Shown: positions 25,382-33,831 of the stretch, piece after piece
How positions within the stretch are numbered: the first letter of the stretch is position 1
Layout: the number at the start of each line of letters is the position of its first letter
Assembly (NCBI RefSeq): GCF_017876155.1
Contig: NZ_JAGINP010000026.1
Span: 1 to 64,000 of the forward strand
Length of the DNA stretch: 64,000 nucleotides
Source: Azospirillum rugosum
Lineage (GTDB): Bacteria; Pseudomonadota; Alphaproteobacteria; Azospirillales; Azospirillaceae
Direction: 5' to 3'
Program-made: the position numbers and the translations under genes
The notes under the pieces: model-generated
Seen by the model: the letters and a program-made list of their open reading frames with translations, nothing else
Told to the model about the DNA's origin: nothing
Databases searched by the model: none

Positions 25382-28300
25382 ATGGCAAACCTGACTGGTA
25401 CACCCGCGGACGATTCCCTGGTGGGCAGCAGCGGCGATGACACGCTGCTGGGCAACGCCGGCAACGATACGTTGGACGGCGGCGCCGGCAACGATGTCCT
25501 GAACGGCGGCCCCGGCGCCGACTCCCTGGTGGGCGGCGCGGGCAACGACATGCTGGGCTATTACGGCTCCAGCGCCGGCGTGACGATCGATCTCCGACTG
25601 ACGGGCCCGCAGGTGAGCGCCGGCGACGCGTCCGGCGACGTGCTGGTCGGCATCGAGAACCTGTCGGGATCGTCCTACAACGACACCCTGATCGGCGACG
25701 CCGCAAACAACTTCATGGAGGGTGGTGCCGGGGCCGACTCGCTCGACGGCGGCGCCGGCACGGACGGCGCGGGGTACTATGGCTCCAGCACCGGCGTGAC
25801 GGTCAATCTGAGCCTGACCGGCCCGCAGGTCAGCGCCGGCGACGCCTCCGGCGACGTGCTGCTCAACGTCGAGAACCTCAGCGGCTCCCTGTTTGCCGAC
25901 CAGCTGACCGGCGATGCCGGCGACAATTTCTTGGGGGGTGAGGCTGGCGACGACACGCTGGACGGCGGCGCCGGCAACGACAACCTCAGCGGCGGCGCCG
26001 GGGCCGACTCGCTGGTCGGCGGCGCCGGCAATGACATGGCGAGCTATTACGGCTCCAGCGCCGGCGTGACGGTCGACCTGCGCCTGACAGGCGCGCAGGT
26101 CAGCGCCGGCGACGCCTCCGGCGACGTGCTGGTCGGCATCGAGAACCTGTGGGGATCGTCCTACAACGACACCCTGATCGGGGACGCCGCAAACAACTTC
26201 ATGGAGGGTGGTGCCGGGGCCGACTCGCTCGACGGCGGGGCCGGCACGGACGGCGTGGGGTACTACAATTCCAACGCCGGTGTGACGGTCAATTTGAGCC
26301 TGACCGGCCCGCAGGTCAGCGCGGGCGACGCCTCCGGCGACGTGCTGCTCAACATCGAGAACGTCAACGGCTCGAAATTTTCCGACATTCTGACCGGCGA
26401 CGCCGGCGACAATTTCCTGGGGGGTGACGCCGGCGACGACACGCTGGACGGCGGCGCCGGCAACGACAACCTCAGCGGCGGCGCCGGCGCCGACTCGCTG
26501 GTGGGCGGGACCGGCACCGACTCCGCGGGCTACTTCAATTCGAGCGTCGGCGTGACGGTCAATCTGAGCCTGACCGGCCCGCAGGTCAGCGCGGGTGACG
26601 CCTCCGGCGACGTGCTGGTCGGCATCGAAAACCTCAACGGCTCGACATTTGCCGACATCCTGACCGGCGATGCCAGCGACAATTTCCTGGGCGGTGACGC
26701 CGGCAACGACACGCTGGACGGCGGCGCCGGCAACGACAACGTCAGCGGCGGCGCCGGGGCCGACTCGCTGGTCGGCGGCGCCGGCAATGACATGGCGAGC
26801 TATTACGGCTCCAGCGCCGGCGTGACGGTCGATCTCCGACTGACGGGCCCGCAGGTGAGCGCCGGCGACGCGTCCGGCGACGTGCTGGTCGGCATCGAGA
26901 ACCTGTCGGGATCGTCCTACAACGACACCCTGATCGGTGGTGCCGCGAACAATTTCCTGGACGGCGGCGCTGGCGCCGACTCGCTCGACGGCGGGGCCGG
27001 CACGGATGGCGTGGGTTACTACAATTCCAACGCCGGTGTGACGGTCAATTTGAGCCTGACCGGCCCGCAGGTCAGCGCGGGTGACGCCTCCGGCGACGTG
27101 CTGCTCAACATCGAGAACGTCAACGGCTCGAAATTCGCCGACCGCCTGACCGGCAACGCCGGGGACAATTACCTTTGGGGAGACGTCGGGGACGACACTC
27201 TGGACGGCGGGGCCGACAACGACAACCTGCAAGGCGGCAACGGCGCCGACTCGCTGGTCGGCGGGACCGGCAACGACATCCTTGAGGGTGGTGCCGGCGC
27301 GGATGTCCTTGACGGCGGCGTCGGCGACGACACCGTCTCCTACTGGAACTCCGGTGTCGGGGTAACGGTCGACCTCTCCCTGACCGGCGCGCAGGTCAGT
27401 GCCGGCGATGCTTCCGGCGACGTGCTGACCAACATCGAAAACATCAACGGCTCGCAATTGTCCGACCTGTTGATGGGCAACGATCAGGCCAATTTCTTCT
27501 TCGGCCAGAGCGGCAATGACACCATCGTCGGCGGTGCCGGCAACGACAGCGTGCGGGGCGGGGCGGGCAATGATTCGCTCGACGGCGGCGCCGGCGCGGA
27601 CATGGTGGATTACCGGGACTCCTCGGCGGGCGTTTCCGTGAACCTCGGCACCGGCCTGGCCCAGGACGGCTGGGGCGGGACCGACACCATTTCCGGCTTC
27701 GAGCGGGTGCGCGCCTCCAACTACGCCGACACGCTGACGGGCGGGACCGGCAACGACCGGTTCGACCCCCTGGGCGGCGACGACCTCATCGACGGCGGGG
27801 CCGGCATCGACCGCGTCGATTACGTCAACGACACCGGTCCGGTGAGCATCGACCTCGCCGCCGGCCGGGCGGTGGATGGAACGGGCGGGCGCGACACGCT
27901 GACGTCCGTCGAGAACGGGTCGGGCTCGAACTACAACGACACCATCGTCGGCAGCGCCGGCAACAACGCCATCAACGGCCGCGGCGGCGCCGACACGCTG
28001 ACGGGCGGCGGCGGAAACGACACCTTCGTCGAATCGCCGCTCGACCCGATGGGCGACGTCGACCTCATCACCGACTTCAACCTTGGCGACGTCATCAACA
28101 CCGACACCCTGGTCCTCAGCGGATCGGTGACCGCCGGCACCGGCGCGACGGTCGGCCTGGGCGATGTCCAGGTCAGCCGGGCGAACGGCGTCACGACGCT
28201 CCACATCGGCGCCGACAGCACGCCGGGTGCCGACATGACCGTCCAGTTGGCCGGTGCCTTCCAGGTCAGCAGCTTCAGCGCGTCGAACAACCTCATCGCG

Positions 28301-29674
28301 CTGACCTCGATGGCCGCACCGGTGGAGCCGACGCTGTCCATCGCCGCCGCCGACGCGTCCAAGGACGAGGGCAACGCGCCCGGCACGGCCTTCACCTTCA
28401 CCCTGGCGCGCAACGGCGACGTTGCGGGAAGCTCGTCGGTCGCCTGGGCCCTGACCGGATCGGGCGGCACCGCCGCCGACGACGCGGATTTCGGGGGAAG
28501 GCTGCCATCGGGCACCGTGACCTTCGCCCCGGGCGAAACCAGCAAGACCATCACGGTGACGGTGGCCGGAGACACGCAGGAGGAAGCCGACGAGGGCTTC
28601 ACCGTGACGCTGTCCAACCCCGTCGGCGCGACGCTGGGCACCGCGACGGCGAACGGCCTCATCCGCAACGACGACATCGCGCCCAAGGCGCAGCCTTACA
28701 CGCGGACGGCACTGGAGACGAACACCAGCAATCCGGTGGTGCTCAACGACACGCTGGTGCAAAAGTCGGTGATCTCCGCCATGGAGACGGTGCTCGACAC
28801 CAACGTCGTCGCTTCGAAGGTCGATGGGACAGCCACGTTCATCGGCAACACGACGAGCCCGGTCACCCTCGTCGGCGGCGGCGCCAAGAACCAGCTGCTC
28901 GTCGCCAACGACAAGGCCGGCACCGTCATCAACGCGGGCACGGGATCGGGCACCATCGTCGGCGGTTCGGCCGACCAGCTGCTGGGGACCGACGCGACGG
29001 CGGGCGGTGAATTCCTGTTCTACGGCGGCACCGGGAACGACACCATCGTCGGGGCGGCGGGCAACAACACCATCACCGCCGGCACGGGCAACAACCTCAT
29101 CGGTCTCGCCGGCGGCAACAACAAGGTCTATGCGGCCGGCAACGACACCGTCATCGCGGGCGGCGGCAACGCCACCATTGGCGCCGGTGCGGGCAACGCC
29201 GTGATCAACGTCGTCGGCGGTTCCAACCTGGTCATCGGCGGCTCGGGCAACTCGACCATCGCGGCCGCGGCCGGCAACAACACCCTGTTCGGCGGCGCGG
29301 GCAACACCACGATCGCCGGCGGTTCGGGCAACGACCTGCTGATCGGCGCCACCTCCAAGACCGGCAACGCGGTCCTGGGCGGCTTCGCCGGCAACGACAC
29401 CCTGGTCGGCGGCGTCGGCAACGACACGCTGTTCGGCGGCACGGGCAACGACATCTTCGTGTTCAGCACCGTCTTCGGCGGCGGCAAGCACATCATCGGC
29501 GACTTCACCGCCGGTTCCGACCTCATCGCGGTCCAGGGCTACGGCCTCACCGCGGCCCAGGTCGCGGCGAAGGTCACGGTGACGGGCGGCAGCTCGGTCA
29601 TCGCCCTGTCGGATGGCACGCAGATCACGGTTGCCGGCGTCACCAACCTGACCGCCAGCAACTTCGCCGTCTGA
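25382..29674 (+). CDS. Large RTX (haemolysin-type calcium-binding) repeat protein
   Basis: This protein of about 1430 residues is dominated by glycine/aspartate nonapeptide repeats (G-G-A-G-N-D-T-L-D type), which bind calcium in a beta-roll and are typical of type I-secreted proteins. The first roughly 800 residues contain eight copies of a unit centred on Q-V-S-A-G-D-A-S-G-D-V-L, alternating between about 73 and 89 residues apart. A Calx-beta-like domain lies near residues 980-1100 (E-G-F-T-V-T-L-S-N-P-V-G-A). The last 250 residues are a second, Asn/Gly-rich repeat block ending in a typical RTX C-terminus. There is no N-terminal signal. No HlyB/HlyD transporter is nearby. An adhesin or matrix role is possible; no catalytic domain is visible. 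ATGs at 25322 and 25355 are alternatives, and the ribosome-binding site is weak for all of them. Confidence 0.9.
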   Translation: MANLTGTPADDSLVGSSGDDTLLGNAGNDTLDGGAGNDVLNGGPGADSLVGGAGNDMLGYYGSSAGVTIDLRLTGPQVSAGDASGDVLVGIENLSGSSYNDTLIGDAANNFMEGGAGADSLDGGAGTDGAGYYGSSTGVTVNLSLTGPQVSAGDASGDVLLNVENLSGSLFADQLTGDAGDNFLGGEAGDDTLDGGAGNDNLSGGAGADSLVGGAGNDMASYYGSSAGVTVDLRLTGAQVSAGDASGDVLVGIENLWGSSYNDTLIGDAANNFMEGGAGADSLDGGAGTDGVGYYNSNAGVTVNLSLTGPQVSAGDASGDVLLNIENVNGSKFSDILTGDAGDNFLGGDAGDDTLDGGAGNDNLSGGAGADSLVGGTGTDSAGYFNSSVGVTVNLSLTGPQVSAGDASGDVLVGIENLNGSTFADILTGDASDNFLGGDAGNDTLDGGAGNDNVSGGAGADSLVGGAGNDMASYYGSSAGVTVDLRLTGPQVSAGDASGDVLVGIENLSGSSYNDTLIGGAANNFLDGGAGADSLDGGAGTDGVGYYNSNAGVTVNLSLTGPQVSAGDASGDVLLNIENVNGSKFADRLTGNAGDNYLWGDVGDDTLDGGADNDNLQGGNGADSLVGGTGNDILEGGAGADVLDGGVGDDTVSYWNSGVGVTVDLSLTGAQVSAGDASGDVLTNIENINGSQLSDLLMGNDQANFFFGQSGNDTIVGGAGNDSVRGGAGNDSLDGGAGADMVDYRDSSAGVSVNLGTGLAQDGWGGTDTISGFERVRASNYADTLTGGTGNDRFDPLGGDDLIDGGAGIDRVDYVNDTGPVSIDLAAGRAVDGTGGRDTLTSVENGSGSNYNDTIVGSAGNNAINGRGGADTLTGGGGNDTFVESPLDPMGDVDLITDFNLGDVINTDTLVLSGSVTAGTGATVGLGDVQVSRANGVTTLHIGADSTPGADMTVQLAGAFQVSSFSASNNLIALTSMAAPVEPTLSIAAADASKDEGNAPGTAFTFTLARNGDVAGSSSVAWALTGSGGTAADDADFGGRLPSGTVTFAPGETSKTITVTVAGDTQEEADEGFTVTLSNPVGATLGTATANGLIRNDDIAPKAQPYTRTALETNTSNPVVLNDTLVQKSVISAMETVLDTNVVASKVDGTATFIGNTTSPVTLVGGGAKNQLLVANDKAGTVINAGTGSGTIVGGSADQLLGTDATAGGEFLFYGGTGNDTIVGAAGNNTITAGTGNNLIGLAGGNNKVYAAGNDTVIAGGGNATIGAGAGNAVINVVGGSNLVIGGSGNSTIAAAAGNNTLFGGAGNTTIAGGSGNDLLIGATSKTGNAVLGGFAGNDTLVGGVGNDTLFGGTGNDIFVFSTVFGGGKHIIGDFTAGSDLIAVQGYGLTAAQVAAKVTVTGGSSVIALSDGTQITVAGVTNLTASNFAV

Positions 29675-29697
29675 TAAGAAGCCCCTGCATCACCCTG

Positions 29698-29733
29698 ATG
29701 GACCTGCCGAGCGATCGGCAGGTCCATTTTTTT
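29698..29733. terminator. Strong rho-independent terminator after the RTX gene
   Basis: A perfect 13-base stem (left arm 29698-29710, right arm 29715-29727) with a GCGA loop is followed by a run of seven T. It lies 24 bases after the RTX stop codon. It also ends just before the convergent gene's stop, so it may serve both. Confidence 0.95.
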
Positions 29734-29743
29734 CCCCAAGGGC

Positions 29744-30349
29744 TCAGCGCCCGGTCTGTCCCAGCACCCGGACGGGCGCGCGGCCGCGCCGCTGGACCGG
29801 TCCCAGCGTCCGGATGAAGGGCGGCAGGCTGGAGCTGGACGAGGTCCAGCCCGCGGTCGCCGCCTCGGCGGCCGGCTCCTCGGCCGGGGCGGTGTCCTCC
29901 GCGAGGGGAGCGGCGACGGCACCCGGCCGGAAGCCGCGCAGGATCCAGGACAGCAGCACCCCAGCCAACAGGATCCCGACCGGCGGCAGCAGCGCGCCCA
30001 GCGCCCAGGGGAGCAGAGCCCGCGCCCCGACCGGGGCGTGCTGGTCCTGGAAGCGTTGGGTGATCTCCCGCAGGCGATCCTCCCCGAGGTCGCGCGGAGC
30101 GAACAGCGTGGTGTGGTCGTCCAGCTCGATCCGGACGATGACACCGCGCACCACGCCATCCTCCAAAACCCCGTCGGTGACGGCAAGCTGCTGGGGAACG
30201 AACGCCTCCGCAGCGGTCGAGTAGGCGTAGACGCCGGACGCCGCGGCGGGCCGGCCGCCCAGCGCCATGGCGCCATAGCCGGCAACGGCGGCCGCCCACA
30301 GCACCGCGGCCACGAGCCAGACCCGCAGCAAGCCCTTGTTCCAATTCAT
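29744..30349 (-). CDS. Two-helix membrane protein, hypothetical
   Basis: This 201-residue protein has an N-terminal membrane helix (W-L-V-A-A-V-L-W-A-A-A-V-A-G-Y-G-A), a roughly 90-residue extracytoplasmic region with a beta-rich pattern (V-V-R-G-V-I-V-R-I-E-L-D-D-H-T-T-L-F-A), and a second helix (L-P-P-V-G-I-L-L-A-G-V-L-L-S-W-I-L). A disordered basic cytoplasmic tail ends it. The ATG at 30349 is preceded by GGGAGAC, which decides the start. No family is recognised. Confidence 0.65.
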   Translation of the reverse strand: MNWNKGLLRVWLVAAVLWAAAVAGYGAMALGGRPAAASGVYAYSTAAEAFVPQQLAVTDGVLEDGVVRGVIVRIELDDHTTLFAPRDLGEDRLREITQRFQDQHAPVGARALLPWALGALLPPVGILLAGVLLSWILRGFRPGAVAAPLAEDTAPAEEPAAEAATAGWTSSSSSLPPFIRTLGPVQRRGRAPVRVLGQTGR

Positions 30350-30449
30350 GTCCGTCTCCCGCCCCGTCCACCGCCTGGATCTCGGCGGCAAATCTACGGG
30401 ACCGGCCCGCGGAGCGGCCAGGGGCAAAAACCGGGCTTTGGCGCCGGGA

Positions 30450-31340
30450 TCACATCACGGCCAGCAACAAAAGCGGCAGCGCCAGGAAGGCCATGGCGGT
30501 GGAGCCCAGCACCATGCCGGCGACTTCCTCCGGCGCGTTGTTGTAGCGCAGCGCCCACAGATAGTTGAAGACCGCCACCGGCATCGTGCTTTGCAGCAGG
30601 ACCACCCCGCGGATCGTGCCCTGCAGCCCTAGGAGATGCACGATCGCCAGCCCGGAGAGGAATCCCAGCACGATCCGCAGCGCCGACATCGCCAGCGACC
30701 GCAGGATCCCCTGCATCCGCAGCCCGGCCAGCGCCACCCCCAGCGACAGCAGCATCAGCGGTACGGCGCAGTTGCCCAGCAGCGTCGTGGTGTTGGTCAC
30801 CCATTGCGGCGGCTGGATCCCGGTCAGCAGGACGATCACTGCCACGGCGACCGCATAGATCACCGGCGTGCGCAGGACCTGGGCGACGTCGGTTCGCCCC
30901 GCGGCCAGCGCCGGCCCGATGGTGAATTGCAGCACCGCGAGCGCCGCGAAGAACAGCACCGCCAGCCCGAGCCCGGTTTCGCCGAAGGCGAACAGGCACA
31001 CGGGGATGCCCATGTTGCCGCCGTTCGGGAAGGACAGCGCCGGCAGATACACGCGCAGCGGCAGCCGGAAGGCCAGCAGCAGCGGCGTGGCGAGCAGCCC
31101 GGCCAGGAGCATGCAGCCGACCGAGGCGGCGGCCATGGTCAGCAGCTCCTCGCCGCCCAGCGTCAGCCGCACCAGCGACGAGAAGACGAGGCAGGGCGTC
31201 GAGACGTTGATCGCGAAGGTGGTGATGAAGGCGCTGTCGTAGGGGAGCTTGGCGCGCTTCCAGCCGAAACCAAGGGCGGCGATGAGGAAGACCGGCACCA
31301 CGACGGCGGCGATGCCGGATAACGGGGCGAGAAAATCCAT
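30450..31340 (-). CDS. AEC-family transporter (auxin efflux carrier superfamily)
   Basis: This 296-residue polytopic inner-membrane protein with about ten predicted helices matches the AEC (malonate/auxin efflux) family. The two halves show the characteristic discontinuous helix motif N-G-G-N-M-G-I-P in the first half and P-L-M-L-L-S-L-G-V in the second. The substrate is likely an organic acid; transport direction cannot be told from sequence. Its 5' end is overlapped by the preceding replication-region gene in another frame. Confidence 0.88.
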   Translation of the reverse strand: MDFLAPLSGIAAVVVPVFLIAALGFGWKRAKLPYDSAFITTFAINVSTPCLVFSSLVRLTLGGEELLTMAAASVGCMLLAGLLATPLLLAFRLPLRVYLPALSFPNGGNMGIPVCLFAFGETGLGLAVLFFAALAVLQFTIGPALAAGRTDVAQVLRTPVIYAVAVAVIVLLTGIQPPQWVTNTTTLLGNCAVPLMLLSLGVALAGLRMQGILRSLAMSALRIVLGFLSGLAIVHLLGLQGTIRGVVLLQSTMPVAVFNYLWALRYNNAPEEVAGMVLGSTAMAFLALPLLLLAVM

Positions 31341-32116
31341 GGTCGGGAGGCGTCCGGAACCCGCGCGGGGGCGAAAGGAAGGGGAAAGGACGATCCCATC
31401 CCCGGCTGGCCCCCAGTACAGGGAGGAACACGCCGGGCTTCAACGGAAAACTGCGGCGTTGCGGGAATGTCCGCCCTGCGCACGGTTTCCTGCGCGCGTT
31501 CGGCCGGAGGCGGCAGGGCCGCCGCCTGTTGCCGTTGGGCAAGCTCCGCCTCCCGCTCCTTCTGGCGGCGGCGGAAGGCGATCTCGCGGGCGCGGAACGC
31601 CTGCTCCTGCCGCAAGGTCGTGGCGAGGCGCCGCAACGCCGCCACCCGCCGCACAGCGTCGCTCTCGGCCTGCCCGGCCGCCGCCCGGAAGTCGCCAACC
31701 GTCGGAAAGCGCCGGAAGCCCGAGCGGAAGGAAGCCCAGACCCCCTGGAACCCCGCGATCCACAGCTCCGCCGGCCAGGAGGCCATCTCCAGCACATCCG
31801 CCTCCAGGACGTCGGCGTCCGGCAGCTCCAGCCCGAAGCGCGCCGAGAGCTTTTCGATCCCCGTCAGGACATTCTCCACGCCGATCGCGGGTGCGGCCTC
31901 CGACAGCGCAGCTTCGACCCGCTCCGCCAGGGCGCCGATCTCCTCCGGCGCGCGGTCGCCGAGTTCGAACCGCAGGTCGGCCCGATCAAGCCGGGCGAGC
32001 GAGACGATCGCGGAGGGCAGCGAGGACATCAGCGTTTCGGGCAGCGTTTCGGGCAGCGTTGCAGGACGCCAGCCCGTGTCCGGGCTGCTGGGGAAGGGAA
32101 GCAGGGCGGCGGTCAT
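31163..32116 (-). CDS. Replication-region protein, possible lambda P-like helicase loader
   Basis: The frame encodes 317 residues. Residues about 60-225 are helical and carry W-P-A-E-L-W-I-A-G-F-Q-G-V-W and F-R-R-F-P-T-V-G-D-F, a pattern seen in phage and plasmid helicase-loader-like proteins, followed by a charged coiled coil. The ATG at 32116 is preceded by CCGGAGCG and overlaps the upstream gene by 131 bases, which is unusually long. The last 60 residues run out of frame through the start of the AEC gene, are Ser/Arg/Pro-rich and look like shadow sequence, so the original stop may have been lost. Family call is tentative; proximity to the initiator supports a replication role. Confidence 0.5.
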   Translation of the reverse strand: MTAALLPFPSSPDTGWRPATLPETLPETLMSSLPSAIVSLARLDRADLRFELGDRAPEEIGALAERVEAALSEAAPAIGVENVLTGIEKLSARFGLELPDADVLEADVLEMASWPAELWIAGFQGVWASFRSGFRRFPTVGDFRAAAGQAESDAVRRVAALRRLATTLRQEQAFRAREIAFRRRQKEREAELAQRQQAAALPPPAERAQETVRRADIPATPQFSVEARRVPPCTGGQPGMGSSFPLPFAPARVPDASRPWIFSPRYPASPPSWCRSSSSPPLVSAGSAPSSPTTAPSSPPSRSTSRRPASSSRRWCG

Positions 32117-32819
32117 TCTGATCGCTCCGGTTGGTCGGACGGCGGGTGGCGGTGGACTGGCGGACGGCAGGTGCGCCCTGCGGATCGGTGGGCGCTTCGG
32201 ACGGGGCGACCAGCTCGCGAGCGACCCAGCGGCGCCAGGCGGTGCTGGGATCGGCCGGGCTGTAGCCGTTGCGGGCGTTGGCCTTGCGGCACCAGCCGAC
32301 GAACTTGCCGGTCACCGCGGCGGGATCGACGTCCGGCCGGGTCTCGGCGGCCCAGGCCAGGTCGTCGGCGGTCGGTTGCCAGTCCGAGGCCAGCGGTTCG
32401 GCGAACGATGTCCCGTTGATCCGGATCCGCTCGCCCGCTCCCCCCGCCCGGCGGGAGGAGGAGTTTTGAGAAGCTAAGGGATTCTCCGATTCCAGGAGTC
32501 CGTCAGCCGGCTGACCGGTCACGTCGCCCCGCTGACCGCAGGAGTCGGCGGCGCCGGCCAGGGCGTAGACCATCCCGCGGAACCCCCGCTTGCGGCGGGC
32601 CTCCACCAGGGCCATCTCGGGCGCCTGAAGCTTCGTGAGCACGGCGCTGAGCCACGGGCGGCTCTTGCCCAACTCGGCGGCAAGCTCGTCCTGCACGAGG
32701 TCGGCGCAGACGCCGTCGGCGCCCGCACGCGCGTAAAGGCCGGACAGGACCGCGATCTCCGCGGCCCCCACTCCAGACACAGCAATCCAGTGCCGGTACA
32801 GGGTCGTGTACGGCTTCAT
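31986..32819 (-). CDS. DnaT/phage-O-like replication protein with winged helix
   Basis: The 277-residue product has an N-terminal winged-helix-like domain (about residues 10-90: L-A-A-E-L-G-K-S-R-P-W-L-S-A-V-L-T-K-L). It also has a later domain (about 145-205) with the pattern W-Q-P-T-A-D-D-L-A-W-A, K-F-V-G-W-C and T-A-W-R-R-W-V, which matches the DnaT-type DNA-binding domain found in primosomal and phage O-like replication proteins. The C-terminal 70 residues are low complexity. It lies upstream of, and overlaps, the loader-like gene, and it faces away from the iteron region and the initiator gene. The start at 32819 is preferred over 32831. A role in plasmid primosome assembly is inferred. 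Confidence 0.6.
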   Translation of the reverse strand: MKPYTTLYRHWIAVSGVGAAEIAVLSGLYARAGADGVCADLVQDELAAELGKSRPWLSAVLTKLQAPEMALVEARRKRGFRGMVYALAGAADSCGQRGDVTGQPADGLLESENPLASQNSSSRRAGGAGERIRINGTSFAEPLASDWQPTADDLAWAAETRPDVDPAAVTGKFVGWCRKANARNGYSPADPSTAWRRWVARELVAPSEAPTDPQGAPAVRQSTATRRPTNRSDQNDRRPASLPQQPGHGLASCNAARNAARNADVLAALRDRLARPA

Positions 32820-32996
32820 TGAAAATCCCATGATCCAGCGGGCCATAATCCGGTAAGCCGGGGACCGTGGAGACAAAGCAAACCCGTTAACGGAATCCGC
32901 GATTCCGCTTGGTTTTCCGGATCCACCCTGGCATCATGGAGTCGCCAAACTGCTGATGCGGGGTCCGGTTCTGCCGGTCTCCATCGGTTTTCACAG

Positions 32997-33022
32997 GGGC
33001 CCAGGCCGCAAGGCTTGGGCCC
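32997..33022 (+). terminator. Hairpin with GCAA tetraloop near the origin
   Basis: An 11-base-pair stem (one G-U pair) capped by GCAA is followed by CTTTGTG. It sits between the DnaT-like gene and the iterons. It could be a terminator for plus-strand RNA, or part of a regulatory RNA of the replicon. The T-run is short. Confidence 0.4.
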
Positions 33023-33292
33023 TTTGTGATTCCGGAGGTCGCTTCCTCCGCTACGTCATCGTCGCCTCCTTTGGCGTTCGTGTCTGGCCGGCCATCGCGC
33101 TTGGTCGAGGCACGGCATGGCAATCGGTTCGGGCATGGTTTGCCCGTCACGGACAATGTTGTCGCGGCCTCCAGGGGCTGTCCACGATTCAAACGGGCGC
33201 GCCTTGGGCCCCCGGGCGGGCTGGCCGGGCGAGCAAGGAGTCAGCGGAATCAACGCCTTGGATGTCGTCGTTGTGACGTTGGCGACGCTCAA

Positions 33293-33487
33293 ACGTCGCC
33301 GTTCTGCCGAGAAACCGGCCGCCCGACGTCGTCGTTCTGCCGAAAGATTCCTGCGAGCGGAAAGCGCCGGACTCCGGGAAATGTCGCCGTTCTGCCGAAA
33401 AACTTGACCTGTGGTCTCGCGGTGACTCCGCAAAAGGCCCGAGAATCGGGGCGAAGCGGACTCCGGCGAGTGTCGCCGTTCTGCCAA
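33293..33487 (+). repeat. Direct iterons, group 1 (four copies)
   Basis: Four copies of an 18-base repeat, three of them ending in CTGCCGA. Start-to-start distances are 33, 55 and 89 bases. The core GTCGCCGTTCTGCC is invariant except for one C-to-T change in the second copy. Confidence 0.85.
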
Positions 33488-33600
33488 TGTGCCGGTTCGC
33501 CGGCGGTCCCGGGCGGCCCTGGAGTCCCCTGCTGGTCCGCGAATCCCCAGGGAATCCAAAGGCTTCACGGACTCCTCGCGGCCGCTTGGCCGGGCCGACC

Positions 33601-33755
33601 GTCAGAACGCGGACGTTTGGGCGCCGGTGGACTCACCCCCACCGGGTAGCCACGGGCGGAACTGGCAGAACGGCGACATTCGCCGACAGGCATGGGGGCC
33701 GGTCACAGGGAAGGTCCAACCGGCGCCCGGGAATCTTTCGGCAGAATGGCGACGT
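33601..33755 (-). repeat. Inverted iterons, group 2 (two good, one degenerate)
   Basis: The reverse complement of the same repeat occurs as GGCAGAACGGCGACAT at 33664-33679 and GGCAGAATGGCGACGT at 33740-33755, with a degenerate GTCAGAACGCGGACGT at 33601. The last copy ends 77 bases before the initiator start codon, so it could also serve in autorepression. Confidence 0.8.
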
Positions 33756-33831
33756 TTGCACCTGCGCCGTGGCACATGGGCGGCGCATCGGGAATCATGA
33801 CCGGGACTGCCTTGGCTGGGGCGGCCGGGCG

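Larger units (their letters stand above)
33293..33755. other. Candidate plasmid replication origin (iteron region)
   Basis: Iterons of the form TGTCGCCGTTCTGCC occur on the plus strand at 33293-33310, 33326-33343, 33381-33398 and 33470-33487, and on the minus strand at 33601-33618 (degenerate), 33663-33680 and 33738-33755. The two groups face each other across about 110 bases. This region of roughly 460 bases is noncoding, lies directly before an RPA-family initiator gene and has the layout of an iteron-controlled origin. I did not find a clear DnaA box or AT-rich unwinding stretch by eye. Confidence 0.75.

Noticed and set aside
25382..27500. Regular repeats resembling a CRISPR array
   Set aside because: The repeats are in frame, encode glycine/aspartate RTX units, and have no unique spacers between short palindromic repeats.
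21837..29491. Very long open frames on the minus strand opposite the second RND pump and the RTX gene (over 1100 and 1400 codons)
   Set aside because: They are antisense shadows typical of high-GC coding DNA; the plus-strand frames encode clear RND and RTX proteins, and the antisense products are low-complexity His/Arg/Val-rich.
33293..33755. Repeats considered as a CRISPR array
   Set aside because: Spacing is irregular, copies occur on both strands and no cas genes are present; the iteron interpretation fits better.
33487..33831. Extended N-terminus of the replication initiator through the inverted iterons
   Set aside because: The frame is open from 33487, but the extra residues are Arg/Gly/Pro-rich, do not match the family, and would cover the iterons.
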